Shown: one piece after another, positions 35,850-44,920 of the stretch | Position numbering within the stretch: position 1 is the stretch's first letter | Layout: the number at the start of each line of letters is the position of its first letter | Origin: Hungatella sp. UBA7603 | Lineage (GTDB): Bacteria > Bacillota > Clostridia > Lachnospirales > Lachnospiraceae | Length of the DNA: 64,000 nt | Assembly (NCBI GenBank): GCA_002478865.1 | Contig: DLJZ01000014.1 | Span: forward strand, 145,534-209,533 | Reading direction: 5' to 3' | The notes under the pieces: generated by a model | What the model was told of the DNA's origin: nothing | The model's input: only the letters and a program-made list of their open reading frames with translations | The model's database searches: none | Position numbers and translations under genes: made by a program

Positions 35850-36288
35850 AAGGACAAGAATGCATTAACACACACAACCTGGAATTACAAATATCATATC
35901 GGCTTTGCATTCGAAGTTAGAAGGAAGGCAATCTGTGGAGAGTTGCAAGATGCCATTTGAGAAATTATAAAAATCCTATGTGAAAGAAAATGAATAGAGA
36001 TTTTAAAAGTTAAATATACCTGCGTAATACAGAATATTAGAAATAATGGGATATTTGCAGTGGAAAAGAATGCTAATTATAATTTGAATGACATTTTGAT
36101 TTAAAAATATAAATATAGGAACAGATATTTTCTGAATCGTGAGTATTATATTGATATGCTAGGGGAAATGCAGAGAAAATTAATAATATTTTCAAAATCA
36201 ATTAAAAAGGATTTAGTATATGATCAAATGGTATTAAAAAGATATGCACCTAGTCACAGGTGAACTGGTAAAACAAAATAATAAATAA
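35850..36288 (+). pseudogene. IS200/IS605-family TnpA remnant
   Basis: Translation from the AAG at 35850 (in the place of the start ATG) gives DKNALTHTTWNYKYHIGFAF and then RRKAICGELQDAI, stop, EIIKILCERK, the N-terminal pattern of TnpA. Farther on, YRNRYFLNREYYIDMLG and the end TGELVKQNNK match the family's C-terminal half. Stops, a shift and loss of the HUH segment show it is dead. It is not a close copy of the element at 638-1290. From 36289 to 36587 I see no further gene or structure I can name. Confidence 0.75.
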
Positions 36289-36587
36289 TGAAACTTTAAG
36301 GGCTCTGTAGATGAAAAAATGTGCGACAATATAAAAAAATTATGTCCCATCAAGCTTTAATGTTGTTAATAATCTTTTATTGGGGTAAAATAAGTCGACA
36401 GCTAAGCAAGTGATATTGGATGATTCTATAGTAAATGTTGGAGGTGCTTTTTAAAGCACGCTATATCATTAGATCTATTTCCAATAAATAAAGCATTTGT
36501 CAGTAGCACCGAAGCTTTACTTTTAATTATTAATCTACGAGGCGTAAATGATTAAATATATTGTAAGTATGTTTAGAAAATGCTAAG

Positions 36588-36639
36588 TTGTTTTATACAT
36601 AATGAAATGGTATACTTACTAAATAAAAAATATTTAGTA
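36588..36639 (+). promoter_or_regulatory. promoter with inverted repeat over the start site
   Basis: TTGTTT (36588-36593), a 17-base spacer and TATACT (36611-36616) with TGG before it form a good vegetative promoter with extended -10. Directly behind lies a perfect inverted repeat, TACTAAATA (36617-36625) and TATTTAGTA (36631-36639), covering the expected transcription start. It could be an operator or a 5' hairpin. AAGGAG at 36660-36665 precedes the ATG at 36673. Confidence 0.65.
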
Positions 36640-36672
36640 TAAAAAGATAACAATGTGGAAGGAGTATAAAAC

Positions 36673-38259
36673 ATGACGGAGTTTAATAGAAACAGTTATA
36701 AGAGGGGTGAAAATAATCCTTTGGTTTCTTTGGTTATAGGTACGTATGTTATATTAGTTGGTGCAGGACTTCCCTTGTTCGTTAGAGATAGATATTTTGA
36801 TATACTTATTGCTAAATATTACTATTATTGTATTTGTACCATTGCAATGCTTATTTTACTAATTGGCTGTTTTCTTAAACAGCGAATCAATAAAGTAAAT
36901 TTATTAGGTAATAATTTATTTAAAACTATTTTTGCAAATCTGACATTGACAGATTGTTCTGTTCTTGTGTTCTACTTAATTGCCGTTTTATCGACAATTG
37001 CATCAGATTATGTATATGAATCTTTTTGGGGAAATGAGGGCCGATTTACTGGATTGTTTTTGATCACTTGGTATGTAATATCATATTTTTGTGTGAGTAG
37101 GTTGTGGAAATTTAAAAAGTTCCATATTGATATGATTCTCATAGCAGGTATTCTAGTATGTCTATTTGGAATTACAGATTATTTTAAAATGGATATTTTT
37201 AATTTTAAAGCGCCAATGGTTGTGGAACAAAGAGCAATATTTACTTCTACGATAGGTAATATTAATACCTATACTGCTTATGTAGGAATTATTGCGGCTA
37301 TATCAACAGTATTGTTTGCTTTAACAAAAGAATCTAAGAGATCTGCTTTTTACTATTTTTGTATGATTATTAGCTTTTTTGCTATTATAATGGGTGTTAG
37401 TGATAATGCTTATCTTAGTCTGGCTGCATTATTTTCTTTACTACCTTTATTTCTTTTTAATAGTAGAATTGGAATTCGGAAGTATTTAATTATTTTAGCG
37501 ACCTTTTTTACTGTTGTTCAGAGTATTGATTGGATTAATTCATTCTTTGGAGATGGGGTATTAGGGATTGATAGTGCTTTTAATATGGTTATCAACTTTT
37601 GGGGACTGCATTTTCTAGTGATTGCTCTATGGGTAATTATATTTATTTGGAAAGGTGTAGATGTTAGATTATCCAGGGGAAATAAATTGTATAGTAATAC
37701 GTTCAAATATATATGGGTCTCAATTTTGAGTGTTATTTTAATGGCTTTTTTTTATGTTTGCTATGATATAAATATTTTGGGAAATTCTACAAAATATGGT
37801 AGTTTAAGTAGTTATTTTGTATTTAATGATAATTGGGGAACAAATCGAGGATATATTTGGAGAAGTGCGATGGAACGTTTTTCTGAATTATCCTTATGGA
37901 AGAAGATTATAGGTTTTGGTCCTGAAACATTCGGCATATTTCTTTTACAAAAAACTGCAAATAATCCATACAATCAATTATTTGATAGCGCTCATAACGA
38001 GTATTTACATTTGCTTGTTACAGTTGGATTTGCAGGTTTAATATCATATTTATTATTTGTGATAAGCAATATATGGAATTCTTGCAGGTATAGGAGAAAC
38101 AATCCATATACTATTGCGGTTGCGTTTGGAGTTATATGCTATAGTGTTCAGGCGTTTGTTAATATAAACTTACCAATAACTACTCCTATATTTTGGCTTT
38201 TATTAGGAATGGTGGCAGCTAAGTCATTTGAAGATACCACCAAGACCGATAACAATTAA
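36673..38259 (+). CDS. O-antigen ligase/polymerase family membrane protein (WaaL/Wzy_C type)
   Basis: The 528-residue polytopic protein has about eleven to twelve hydrophobic segments and a large extracellular loop between about residues 365 and 440. The Wzy_C family features are IIGFGPETFGIF and then SAHNEYLHLLVTVGFAGLIS, with the His near residue 441. Family members either polymerise glycan repeats or ligate lipid-linked glycan to an acceptor; in Gram-positive S-layer systems a similar protein acts as oligosaccharyltransferase to protein. Which applies here is open. The gene has its own promoter and is followed by a dead IS3 copy. Confidence 0.85.
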   Translation: MTEFNRNSYKRGENNPLVSLVIGTYVILVGAGLPLFVRDRYFDILIAKYYYYCICTIAMLILLIGCFLKQRINKVNLLGNNLFKTIFANLTLTDCSVLVFYLIAVLSTIASDYVYESFWGNEGRFTGLFLITWYVISYFCVSRLWKFKKFHIDMILIAGILVCLFGITDYFKMDIFNFKAPMVVEQRAIFTSTIGNINTYTAYVGIIAAISTVLFALTKESKRSAFYYFCMIISFFAIIMGVSDNAYLSLAALFSLLPLFLFNSRIGIRKYLIILATFFTVVQSIDWINSFFGDGVLGIDSAFNMVINFWGLHFLVIALWVIIFIWKGVDVRLSRGNKLYSNTFKYIWVSILSVILMAFFYVCYDINILGNSTKYGSLSSYFVFNDNWGTNRGYIWRSAMERFSELSLWKKIIGFGPETFGIFLLQKTANNPYNQLFDSAHNEYLHLLVTVGFAGLISYLLFVISNIWNSCRYRRNNPYTIAVAFGVICYSVQAFVNINLPITTPIFWLLLGMVAAKSFEDTTKTDNN

Positions 38260-38316
38260 AAAATAATTGATATGAGGAAAATAAAAAATCAAGATACGTA
38301 ATGGATATTATGAGTA

Positions 38317-39781
38317 GGGGGTGCGGACAAAAAGCTGGACTCTCTAAGGCTCTGAGAGGAGCTAAATAAGTATGTATACTCAAGAACAAATTATCACTGC
38401 ATTGAAAACTTATCACCAGTGTGAATCTGTGACCAAAACAACCTGTATGTTAGGCTATCCTACTAGAAGAGCTCTATACACATAGATTAAAGATGAAGGT
38501 TCGCAAAAGTCTCCCAGAAAAGATCTGTGTAATATCAATACTATGAATCACTCTAGAAATCCATCTCTTGAAGTAAAAATGAATGCAATTCATCGTTTCT
38601 TTGAACTAGGAGAAAGTATAAAATTAGTATCAGAAAGCAATGGTTATACTAGGGCTAGTATCTATACCTGGCGAAAAAGATATCTTCAAGGAGGGACTAC
38701 TGCATTGATGAATGATAAAAATATAAAACCAGGCACACTCACAGAAGGTACAACCTCATTATTCACTCCAGACATTGGACAAATTCAAGCCCAGATTAAA
38801 GATATGCAACTGGAAATTAATCTATTAAAGGGAACTATCAATGTTCTAAAAAAAGATCCGGGCATCGACCAGACAGCTCTCAAAAACAGAGAGAAGGCAG
38901 TGATAGTTGATGCTCTGAAACATAGATATTCACTGCCAATACTATTAAAGCTACTTAATTTTCCAAGAAGCGGTTATTATTATCAAAAAGCAGTCTTTCG
39001 ACAGAAGGATAAATATGATAACATCTGTAAAAAGATTGTCGCACTTTTTAATGAAAACAAAAGGTGTTATGGGTACAGGAGAATACATGGATCACTAAAA
39101 AGAGAGGGCATTACTGTTTCTGAGAAAATAGTACGTAGAATCATGCAGGAAGAAGACTTGGTGATAAAAACCAGAAAGAGAAAAAATTACAATTCGTATC
39201 AGGGGGAAATATCACCTTCCGTATCAAATCTGATACAAAGAGATTTCCATGCGAACAAGCCAAATGAAAAATGGCTTACTGATATCACAGAGTTCGCTAT
39301 TCCTATTGGAAAGATATATCTTTCATCGATTGTAGACTGCTTTGATGGTATGCTCCCATGTTGAATGATTGGAATTGCTCCAGATTCATCTTTGGTAAAT
39401 CGTATGTTAGACCAGGCGATCTCTCAGTTGAATAAATACGAACATCCAATCATCCACTCCGACAGAGGTTGTCATTACCGATGGCCTGGCTGGATTAAAA
39501 GAATGGAAAAAGCAGGGTTAAAACGTTCTATGTCCAAGAAAGGCTGTTCTCCAGATAATGCTGCATGTGAAGGCCTGTTTGGCCGACTAAAAAATGAAAT
39601 GTTCTATCATCGGGATTGGACAGGTGTGAGCATCCAAAAATTCATTGACAACCTAAATGATTATCTAATATGGTATAACCGAAAGAGGATCAAACAATCA
39701 CTAGGAAATATGAGCCCAAGGGAGTATAGACAAGATCTAGGATTGACGGCTTAGCCTGTCTAAGAAATTGTCCGTACCCCC
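38317..39781 (+). mobile_element. IS3-family insertion sequence, inactive
   Basis: The element is bounded by imperfect inverted repeats: GGGGGTGCGGACAA at the left (from 38317) and TTGTCCGTACCCCC at the right (to 39781), differing at one position. Its 1465 bp is the normal size for the family. No convincing target-site duplication is left (flanks differ). It separates the ligase gene from the next glycan genes. Between 39782 and 40106 nothing coding is seen. Confidence 0.88.
38372..39754 (+). pseudogene. IS3-family transposase with two in-frame nonsense codons
   Basis: One continuous frame of about 460 codons encodes an N-terminal helix-turn-helix region (TRASIYTWRKRYLQGG) and an rve DDE domain: D in WLTDITEF, D in IIHSDRGCHYR, E in DNAACEGLFGRLKNE. 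The catalytic triad is complete. The frame is cut by TAG at 38483 and TGA at 39362. From the family pattern both seem to stand where tryptophan (TGG) is expected, so each would be a single-base change. No frameshift is needed. Confidence 0.88.
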
Positions 39782-40106
39782 GCATGTGAAAGTTTCTCTG
39801 TAAAATAGAGATTTATATTATAAAATAAAAAAAATGTAGCTTGCAAATAATTGGTCAATATTTTTTAAAAAGTTAATTTGAAAAAAATCACATCAAAATA
39901 GGACCAGCACATTGTGTTGGTCTTTAAAATATGCTGAATTAATAAAATCTCATAGAGCTGCAAGATGTTCTTTCACTCGACCATAGTAATTTTGATGAGG
40001 TATAATTAATTTTGCAAATTTAATTTCATAAAAATAGATATGTTCTATAGACGTTTGGTAAAATAAAGTCACCACAATCAAATCTCACCAAAAAGGCCAT
40101 ACAATA

Positions 40107-40981
40107 TGTCTGATAAGATTATGCAGTTAAACTAGGAACATATCCATAACGAATCTAAAAATTTAGTGCGCAACAGCGTGAGGAAACCCTCAATACCTTA
40201 CTGTATCATAAAGCAGAGGAACTCGTTAATGATGAAAAGGATGAACGTCACGGTGACCGCAAATGATATCGTTCTGGCCATTATAGCAGGAACTTTCAAA
40301 CCACAGCCGGGGAAGTCAAATTAAAGATTCCATAGTTAAAGGGTGTTCAGTTTGAAACTGCAATCATTGAACGCTATCGCCGCAGCGGAAGGCATGAAAG
40401 AAGATCGTGAAATCTGGAGGACATTCTTTGTCTGGTTATAAGAAAGCGGTCTGACGGGAGTACGCCTAACTATCAGTGATAAATGCCTTGGTATGCTCGA
40501 ATCTATACCAGAAGTATTTCCAGATGCAAAGTATCAAAGATGTATGGTTCACTTCTATCGTAATATATTTTCGGTCACTCCTCGTAACAAGATAAAGGAA
40601 GTCTCTATGTTGCTAAAGGCTATTCATGCTCAAGAGTGCAAGGCATCTGCAAAGGATAAAGCAGAACAAGTAGTTGATAAACTTCGCAAGATGAAATTAA
40701 CTTCGGCTGCCAAAAAGGTGGAAGACAGAATTGAAGAAACACTTACATACATGGCTTTTCTCAGCCAACACTGGATTAGAATTCGCACCAACACCACCAT
40801 CGAGAGACTTAATAGGGAAATCAAACGAAGAACCCAGTCAATTAGTGCTTTCCCAGACGGGCAAAGTGCTTTAAATGCTTATTTGTGCCAGACTGCGACG
40901 CGTAGCTGGAACCCATTGGAGCAGAAAACAGTACATGAATATGGAGCATATAAAAGAACTGGATCTCCAGAACCAGTCTGA
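40107..40981 (+). pseudogene. IS256-family (mutator-type) transposase remnant
   Basis: From ATG at 40107 the sequence reads MSDKIMQLN and later KAEELVNDEKDERHGDRK, YRSGHYSRNFQTTAGEVKL and GVQFETAIIERYRR, the N-terminal pattern of IS256 transposases. It then gives VRLTISDKCLGMLESIPEVF and FPDAKYQRCMVHFYRNIF, ending with TTIERLNREIKRRTQSI. Several stops and frame shifts interrupt it, and roughly a quarter of the usual 400 residues is missing from the centre, including part of the DDE domain. It is inactive. Confidence 0.85.
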
Positions 40982-41061
40982 TATCATAGCCGGTTGAAAT
41001 ACAATTTGCGAAAAAGTCTTGACACTATCGTAGCTTGAACCTAATGGGGTACAATGCGCTA

Positions 41062-41190
41062 ACATGAATATAGGGCATCTGAAAAAAAGAGAATTCAGAG
41101 TCAATCTGATATCATATCTGACTGACTACTGTCTACTAGTGGGCTATTATACAATTAGCGAAAAAATGTTATCATTATTGATCTTTCTAT
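41062..41190 (+). repeat. second degenerate copy of the IS256 3' end
   Basis: ACATGAATAT, GGCAT, CTGATATCATA and ATTAGCGAAAAAA in this stretch repeat, in order and about 130 bases later, the sequence at 40932-41020 at the end of the IS256 remnant. It is either a tail duplication or the end of another IS256 copy. The rest of 40982-41289 holds nothing else I can name. Confidence 0.55.
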
Positions 41191-41289
41191 AAAAGCGGAT
41201 GTTTATAATTTTAAACATAATATTATTGGAATTTTATAGTGATAAAGGCAAGAACTTCATAAAATATTAAAAACTAACAGCTCTTTTTG

Positions 41290-41331
41290 TGGTATAGTAG
41301 AATGTACGAAATGTAATTAGTGTGGTATACT
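41290..41331 (+). promoter_or_regulatory. two successive extended -10 boxes
   Basis: TGGTATAGT (41290-41298) and TGGTATACT (41323-41331) stand 33 bases apart ahead of the sugar-transferase gene at 41387. The second is identical to the extended -10 ahead of the ligase gene at 36608-36616. An AAAGGTG site precedes the ATG. Confidence 0.5.
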
Positions 41332-41386
41332 AAAAAAGCTTTAGATAAATTTTGGGATATTATTAAAACGATAAAGGTGCTGTATA

Positions 41387-42727
41387 ATGAGGATAAATGA
41401 AAAGTACAAACGTCTTATTAAATTGTTTTTTACATTAGGACTTACATCAATGTTAATAGGAATATATGGTTGGTTGTGGACTAATCATTATAACAAAATT
41501 CTTGAATACCCTTTTTACCGTAGGGGAAACTGGATGATGATTTTTCTTTATGGAGTAATTCTTGTTTTGTTTATTAGTATATATGGAGGATTTAAAGTTG
41601 GATATTTAAAAAAAGCGAATTTAATTTATTCTCAAATTTTAGCGGTTGTTTTTACTAATGTATTTACATATTTACAGATAGTTGCAATAGATAAACATTT
41701 TCTAAATCCTATTCAGCTTTTTAAAATGACAGGTTTGGATTTTTTAGTAGTTGTATGTTGGACATTGATCTATCAATATGTTTACAGCAAAATGTTTCCT
41801 CCTAGGAAAATGTTGCTAATTTCTGGAAGTAGATCCGATTATCATCTTATTGAAAAAATTAATTCAAGGGAGGATAAGTATGAAATATGTAAGATAATAA
41901 ATATTGATTCTGGACTATCTTTTTTGCAACAGGAAATATTAAAATATGACGGGATTATTATTGGAGATATTGCCTCTCATGAAAGGAATATGTTACTAAA
42001 ATATTGCTTTGCCAATTCAATACGTGCATATTGTGTTCCTAAAATATCAGACGTTTTAATAAAGAGTTCGGTTGAATTAAATCTATTTGACTCACCGCTA
42101 TTTTTATCAAGAAATGATGGATTGACTATTGAACAATTGTTTTTTAAACGTATGCTGGATATTATAGGTGCATTGTTGGGAATAGTGATATCAGCACCTC
42201 TGTTCATTGTTATAGTTTTTCTTATTAAGATTACAGATAAAGGCCCTGCTTTTTTTAAACAGGCAAGATTAACAAGGAATGATAAGATTTTTTATATTTA
42301 TAAATTCCGCACTATGATTCAGGAGGCGGAACAAGACGGAATTCCCCGATTGGCAGAAGACGGAGATTCCAGAATTTTACCTATTGGACATTTTTTAAGG
42401 AGATTAAGATTGGATGAACTTCCCCAGTTACTAAATATATTAAAGGGGGATATGTCTTTAGTGGGGCCCAGGCCAGAACGACCAGAGCTTGTGAAAGAAA
42501 TACTTGAAGAAATACCGGAATTTGCATACAGAACGAAGGTGAAGGCAGGTCTTACCGGCTATGCACAAATTTATGGGAAGTATAATACAACATCATATGA
42601 TAAGTTAAAATTAGACTTAACATATATTCGTAATTATTCCATGCTATTAGATATAAAACTCATTTTCATGACTCCAAAGATTATGTTTATGAAAGAGGCA
42701 ACGGAAGGAATTAAATCAAGGAAATAA
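41387..42727 (+). CDS. polyprenyl-phosphate hexose-1-phosphate transferase (WbaP/EPS glycosylphosphotransferase type)
   Basis: The 446-residue protein has four N-terminal transmembrane segments, a CoA-binding-like middle region (residues about 135-235) and a C-terminal bacterial sugar transferase domain. The latter starts at FKRMLDIIGALLGIVI, with YKFRTM, LDELPQLLNILKGDMSLVG, PRPERPE and KAGLTGYAQIYG. It transfers sugar 1-phosphate from a nucleotide sugar to undecaprenyl phosphate, starting glycan synthesis in the cytoplasm. It has its own promoter region, and a probable terminator follows, so it may be expressed alone. It is the only initiating transferase visible in the window. Confidence 0.93.
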   Translation: MRINEKYKRLIKLFFTLGLTSMLIGIYGWLWTNHYNKILEYPFYRRGNWMMIFLYGVILVLFISIYGGFKVGYLKKANLIYSQILAVVFTNVFTYLQIVAIDKHFLNPIQLFKMTGLDFLVVVCWTLIYQYVYSKMFPPRKMLLISGSRSDYHLIEKINSREDKYEICKIINIDSGLSFLQQEILKYDGIIIGDIASHERNMLLKYCFANSIRAYCVPKISDVLIKSSVELNLFDSPLFLSRNDGLTIEQLFFKRMLDIIGALLGIVISAPLFIVIVFLIKITDKGPAFFKQARLTRNDKIFYIYKFRTMIQEAEQDGIPRLAEDGDSRILPIGHFLRRLRLDELPQLLNILKGDMSLVGPRPERPELVKEILEEIPEFAYRTKVKAGLTGYAQIYGKYNTTSYDKLKLDLTYIRNYSMLLDIKLIFMTPKIMFMKEATEGIKSRK

Positions 42728-42763
42728 ATTATAATAGTTCTAGGTTAGGGGCACATATCAAGG

Positions 42764-42808
42764 AATCAGAAAAGTATCTCAATATACTGATTTAGCACTT
42801 TTTTTTTG
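42764..42808 (+). terminator. probable terminator after the initiating transferase gene
   Basis: AATCAG (42764-42769) and AGTAT pair with ATACTGATT (42784-42792), followed by a run of nine or more T at about 42800-42807. The stem is A+T-rich. Confidence 0.45.
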
Positions 42809-43004
42809 AATTAAATCATAATTCATTGAACTTTGTTCCTTCTATGGTAATGACCATCATTACACCGCTATCGAAAAGAATATTATTTAATATAATAGGT
42901 TTTAAAGCAGCTACAAATTTGCCATGTAACATATGCTCTATAAACAGAGGATGCTGAAGGTGTAGTAGAGTGATAGACTACAGTAATTAAAAGGGAGTTT
43001 AAAA

Positions 43005-43784
43005 GTGATTGAGAAAAGTAGTAAAACAATTAAGTCGATAGAGGAGATGCCTACAGTATCGGTAATTATACCTGCATATAATGCCAGCGATTATATAGAT
43101 ACAGCAATTAAATCTGTATTCTTGCAAAATGTTTCAGTTGAAATAATAGTAATTGATGATTGTTCAAGTGATAATTTGGATATTGTTATGGATAAATACC
43201 TAGCGTTGAATAATGTAGTATATATAAAAAACGAAAGGAATTTAGGGGTGGCGAAATCTCGTAATTTAGGTGTAAGTAAATCTAAAGGAGATTATATTGC
43301 TTATTTGGATGCTGATGATTGGTGGCTAGAGGGAAAGTTAGACAAACAATTATCGATTATGAAAAAAACAGGTGTAGTTTTATGTGCTACTGGAAGGGAA
43401 TTAGTTTATCCTAATGGTGAGTCAACAGGAAAATATATTTCGGTGAGAAATCATATTACATACAAGTCACTTTTGCATCATAATAGCATTAATTGTTCGT
43501 CGGTTCTTATTTCATCAGAAGTAGCCAGAGAGTTTCCTATGGGAAATGATGAGATTCATGAAGACTATACTACATGGCTGAAAATATTAAAAAAATATAG
43601 AAGAGCTTGTGGAATTAATGAACCTTATTTGAAATATCGACTTACAAATAATAGTAAGTCGAGGAATAAGATAAAATCTGCACGTATGACCTTTCTAGTA
43701 TATCGACATATGGGTTTTGGATATCTAAAATCTATATTCTATTTTATGTGTTATGCGACACATGGAATAAGAAAGTATTTATAA
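43005..43784 (+). CDS. family 2 glycosyltransferase
   Basis: The start is GTG at 43005, behind AAGGGAG at 42991-42997. The 259-residue product has a GT-A fold: VSVIIPAYNASDYIDTAIKS near residues 19-38, VIDDCSSDN, the metal-binding AYLDADDWWLEGK near residue 100 and a C-terminal HEDYTTWLKILKK segment typical of the family. It is cytoplasmic, using a nucleotide sugar to extend the lipid-linked glycan. Donor and acceptor cannot be read from sequence. It begins the run of seven closely spaced genes ending at 52472. Confidence 0.9.
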   Translation: MIEKSSKTIKSIEEMPTVSVIIPAYNASDYIDTAIKSVFLQNVSVEIIVIDDCSSDNLDIVMDKYLALNNVVYIKNERNLGVAKSRNLGVSKSKGDYIAYLDADDWWLEGKLDKQLSIMKKTGVVLCATGRELVYPNGESTGKYISVRNHITYKSLLHHNSINCSSVLISSEVAREFPMGNDEIHEDYTTWLKILKKYRRACGINEPYLKYRLTNNSKSRNKIKSARMTFLVYRHMGFGYLKSIFYFMCYATHGIRKYL

Positions 43785-43840
43785 ACTTATATGTTTGAAA
43801 ATTGTATGCTATCCTAGTAAATGCGAAAGTGAGTAGAAGA

Positions 43841-44911
43841 ATGAAAGTTTGTATTGTTACATATGATGAATATATTAATATTCCCTATATTTTAAAATAT
43901 GAACGTTTATTAAAACAATATAAAATTGAGTATGATGTTATATTGTGGGACAGAAGAAATGCCCTAGCAAAGGATTCGATGCCTAAAAATTACTATGTTT
44001 TTAAAAGTGAAATTAAAAAGTCTAAGGTTTCAAAAATAATTCCTTTTTATAAATGGAAAAGATTCACCTTGAATATACTCAAAACAATTAATTATGATAA
44101 AATTATTGTGCTAACCACTTTGCCAGCCATAATTATATCTGGATTTTTACTAAATAAATATCCTAATATGTTTCTGCTAGATATAAGAGACTTCACATAT
44201 GAAAATATTAAACTTTATAAGATATGGGTTGATAAATTGATATCGAAATCAGCCTTGACATTTATTTCATCAGAGGGCTTTAAAAGTTGGCTGAGCGATA
44301 GCAATAAGGTATACTTAACTCATAATATATCTAATATAGAAAAAGAAGAAGAAACTACGCAATTAAAATTGAATAAATCAAAATTAGTAATTGGTTTTGT
44401 TGGTGGTATTAGATACTATACAGAGAATTGCAAAATCATAAATAATTTGAAAAACAAATCTAACATACAACTATTATATGTAGGTAAGACACATACAGGT
44501 ATCGAATTAGAGAAGTTTTGCAAAAAAAATGTTATAGGTAATGTTAGTTTTAAGCCAGCATATCAAAATGATGAAAAACCTTCTATATACAAAAATATAG
44601 ATTTTATAAATTCAATATATGGATCAAAAAGTCAAGTTGTTAAGACGGCTCTTCCTAATAAGTTATATGATTGTATCTTGTTTAAGAAACCAATTATTGT
44701 ATCGAGTGGAACTTATTTGGCTAAGGTAGTAAATGAATATAATTTGGGTTTTGATGTAGATATTAATAAAGATGATTTATATGTAAAATTATTAAGCTAT
44801 ATAGAAGCGTTTGATGATCAGTTGTTTTTGGAGGGTTGTAATACTTTTAAATGTAAAGTATTACAAGAAGACAAACATGCAGAGGATAAATTTTTAGAAT
44901 TTATAGAATAG
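43841..44911 (+). CDS. GT4-like glycosyltransferase
   Basis: The start is taken as ATG at 43841 (MKVCIVTYDEYIN); a TTG at 43802 would add 13 residues without GT-B character. The ribosome site is weak. The 356 residues resemble a GT-B enzyme: an N-terminal Rossmann half, the second half beginning with LVIGFVGGIRYYTENCK, and a donor-site segment ALPNKLYDCILFKKPIIVS. That segment takes the place of the usual E-x7-E motif, so it belongs to a diverged branch. Lysine- and asparagine-rich codon use marks it as part of the A+T-rich cassette. Confidence 0.78.
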   Translation: MKVCIVTYDEYINIPYILKYERLLKQYKIEYDVILWDRRNALAKDSMPKNYYVFKSEIKKSKVSKIIPFYKWKRFTLNILKTINYDKIIVLTTLPAIIISGFLLNKYPNMFLLDIRDFTYENIKLYKIWVDKLISKSALTFISSEGFKSWLSDSNKVYLTHNISNIEKEEETTQLKLNKSKLVIGFVGGIRYYTENCKIINNLKNKSNIQLLYVGKTHTGIELEKFCKKNVIGNVSFKPAYQNDEKPSIYKNIDFINSIYGSKSQVVKTALPNKLYDCILFKKPIIVSSGTYLAKVVNEYNLGFDVDINKDDLYVKLLSYIEAFDDQLFLEGCNTFKCKVLQEDKHAEDKFLEFIE

Positions 44912-44920
44912 GATATAAAA

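Noticed and set aside
35564..35920. 118-codon plus-strand open frame
   Set aside because: It runs across the ISL3 tail remnant, the IS200 hairpin and the start of the dead tnpA, which is read in a different frame; it has no ribosome binding site and no family resemblance.
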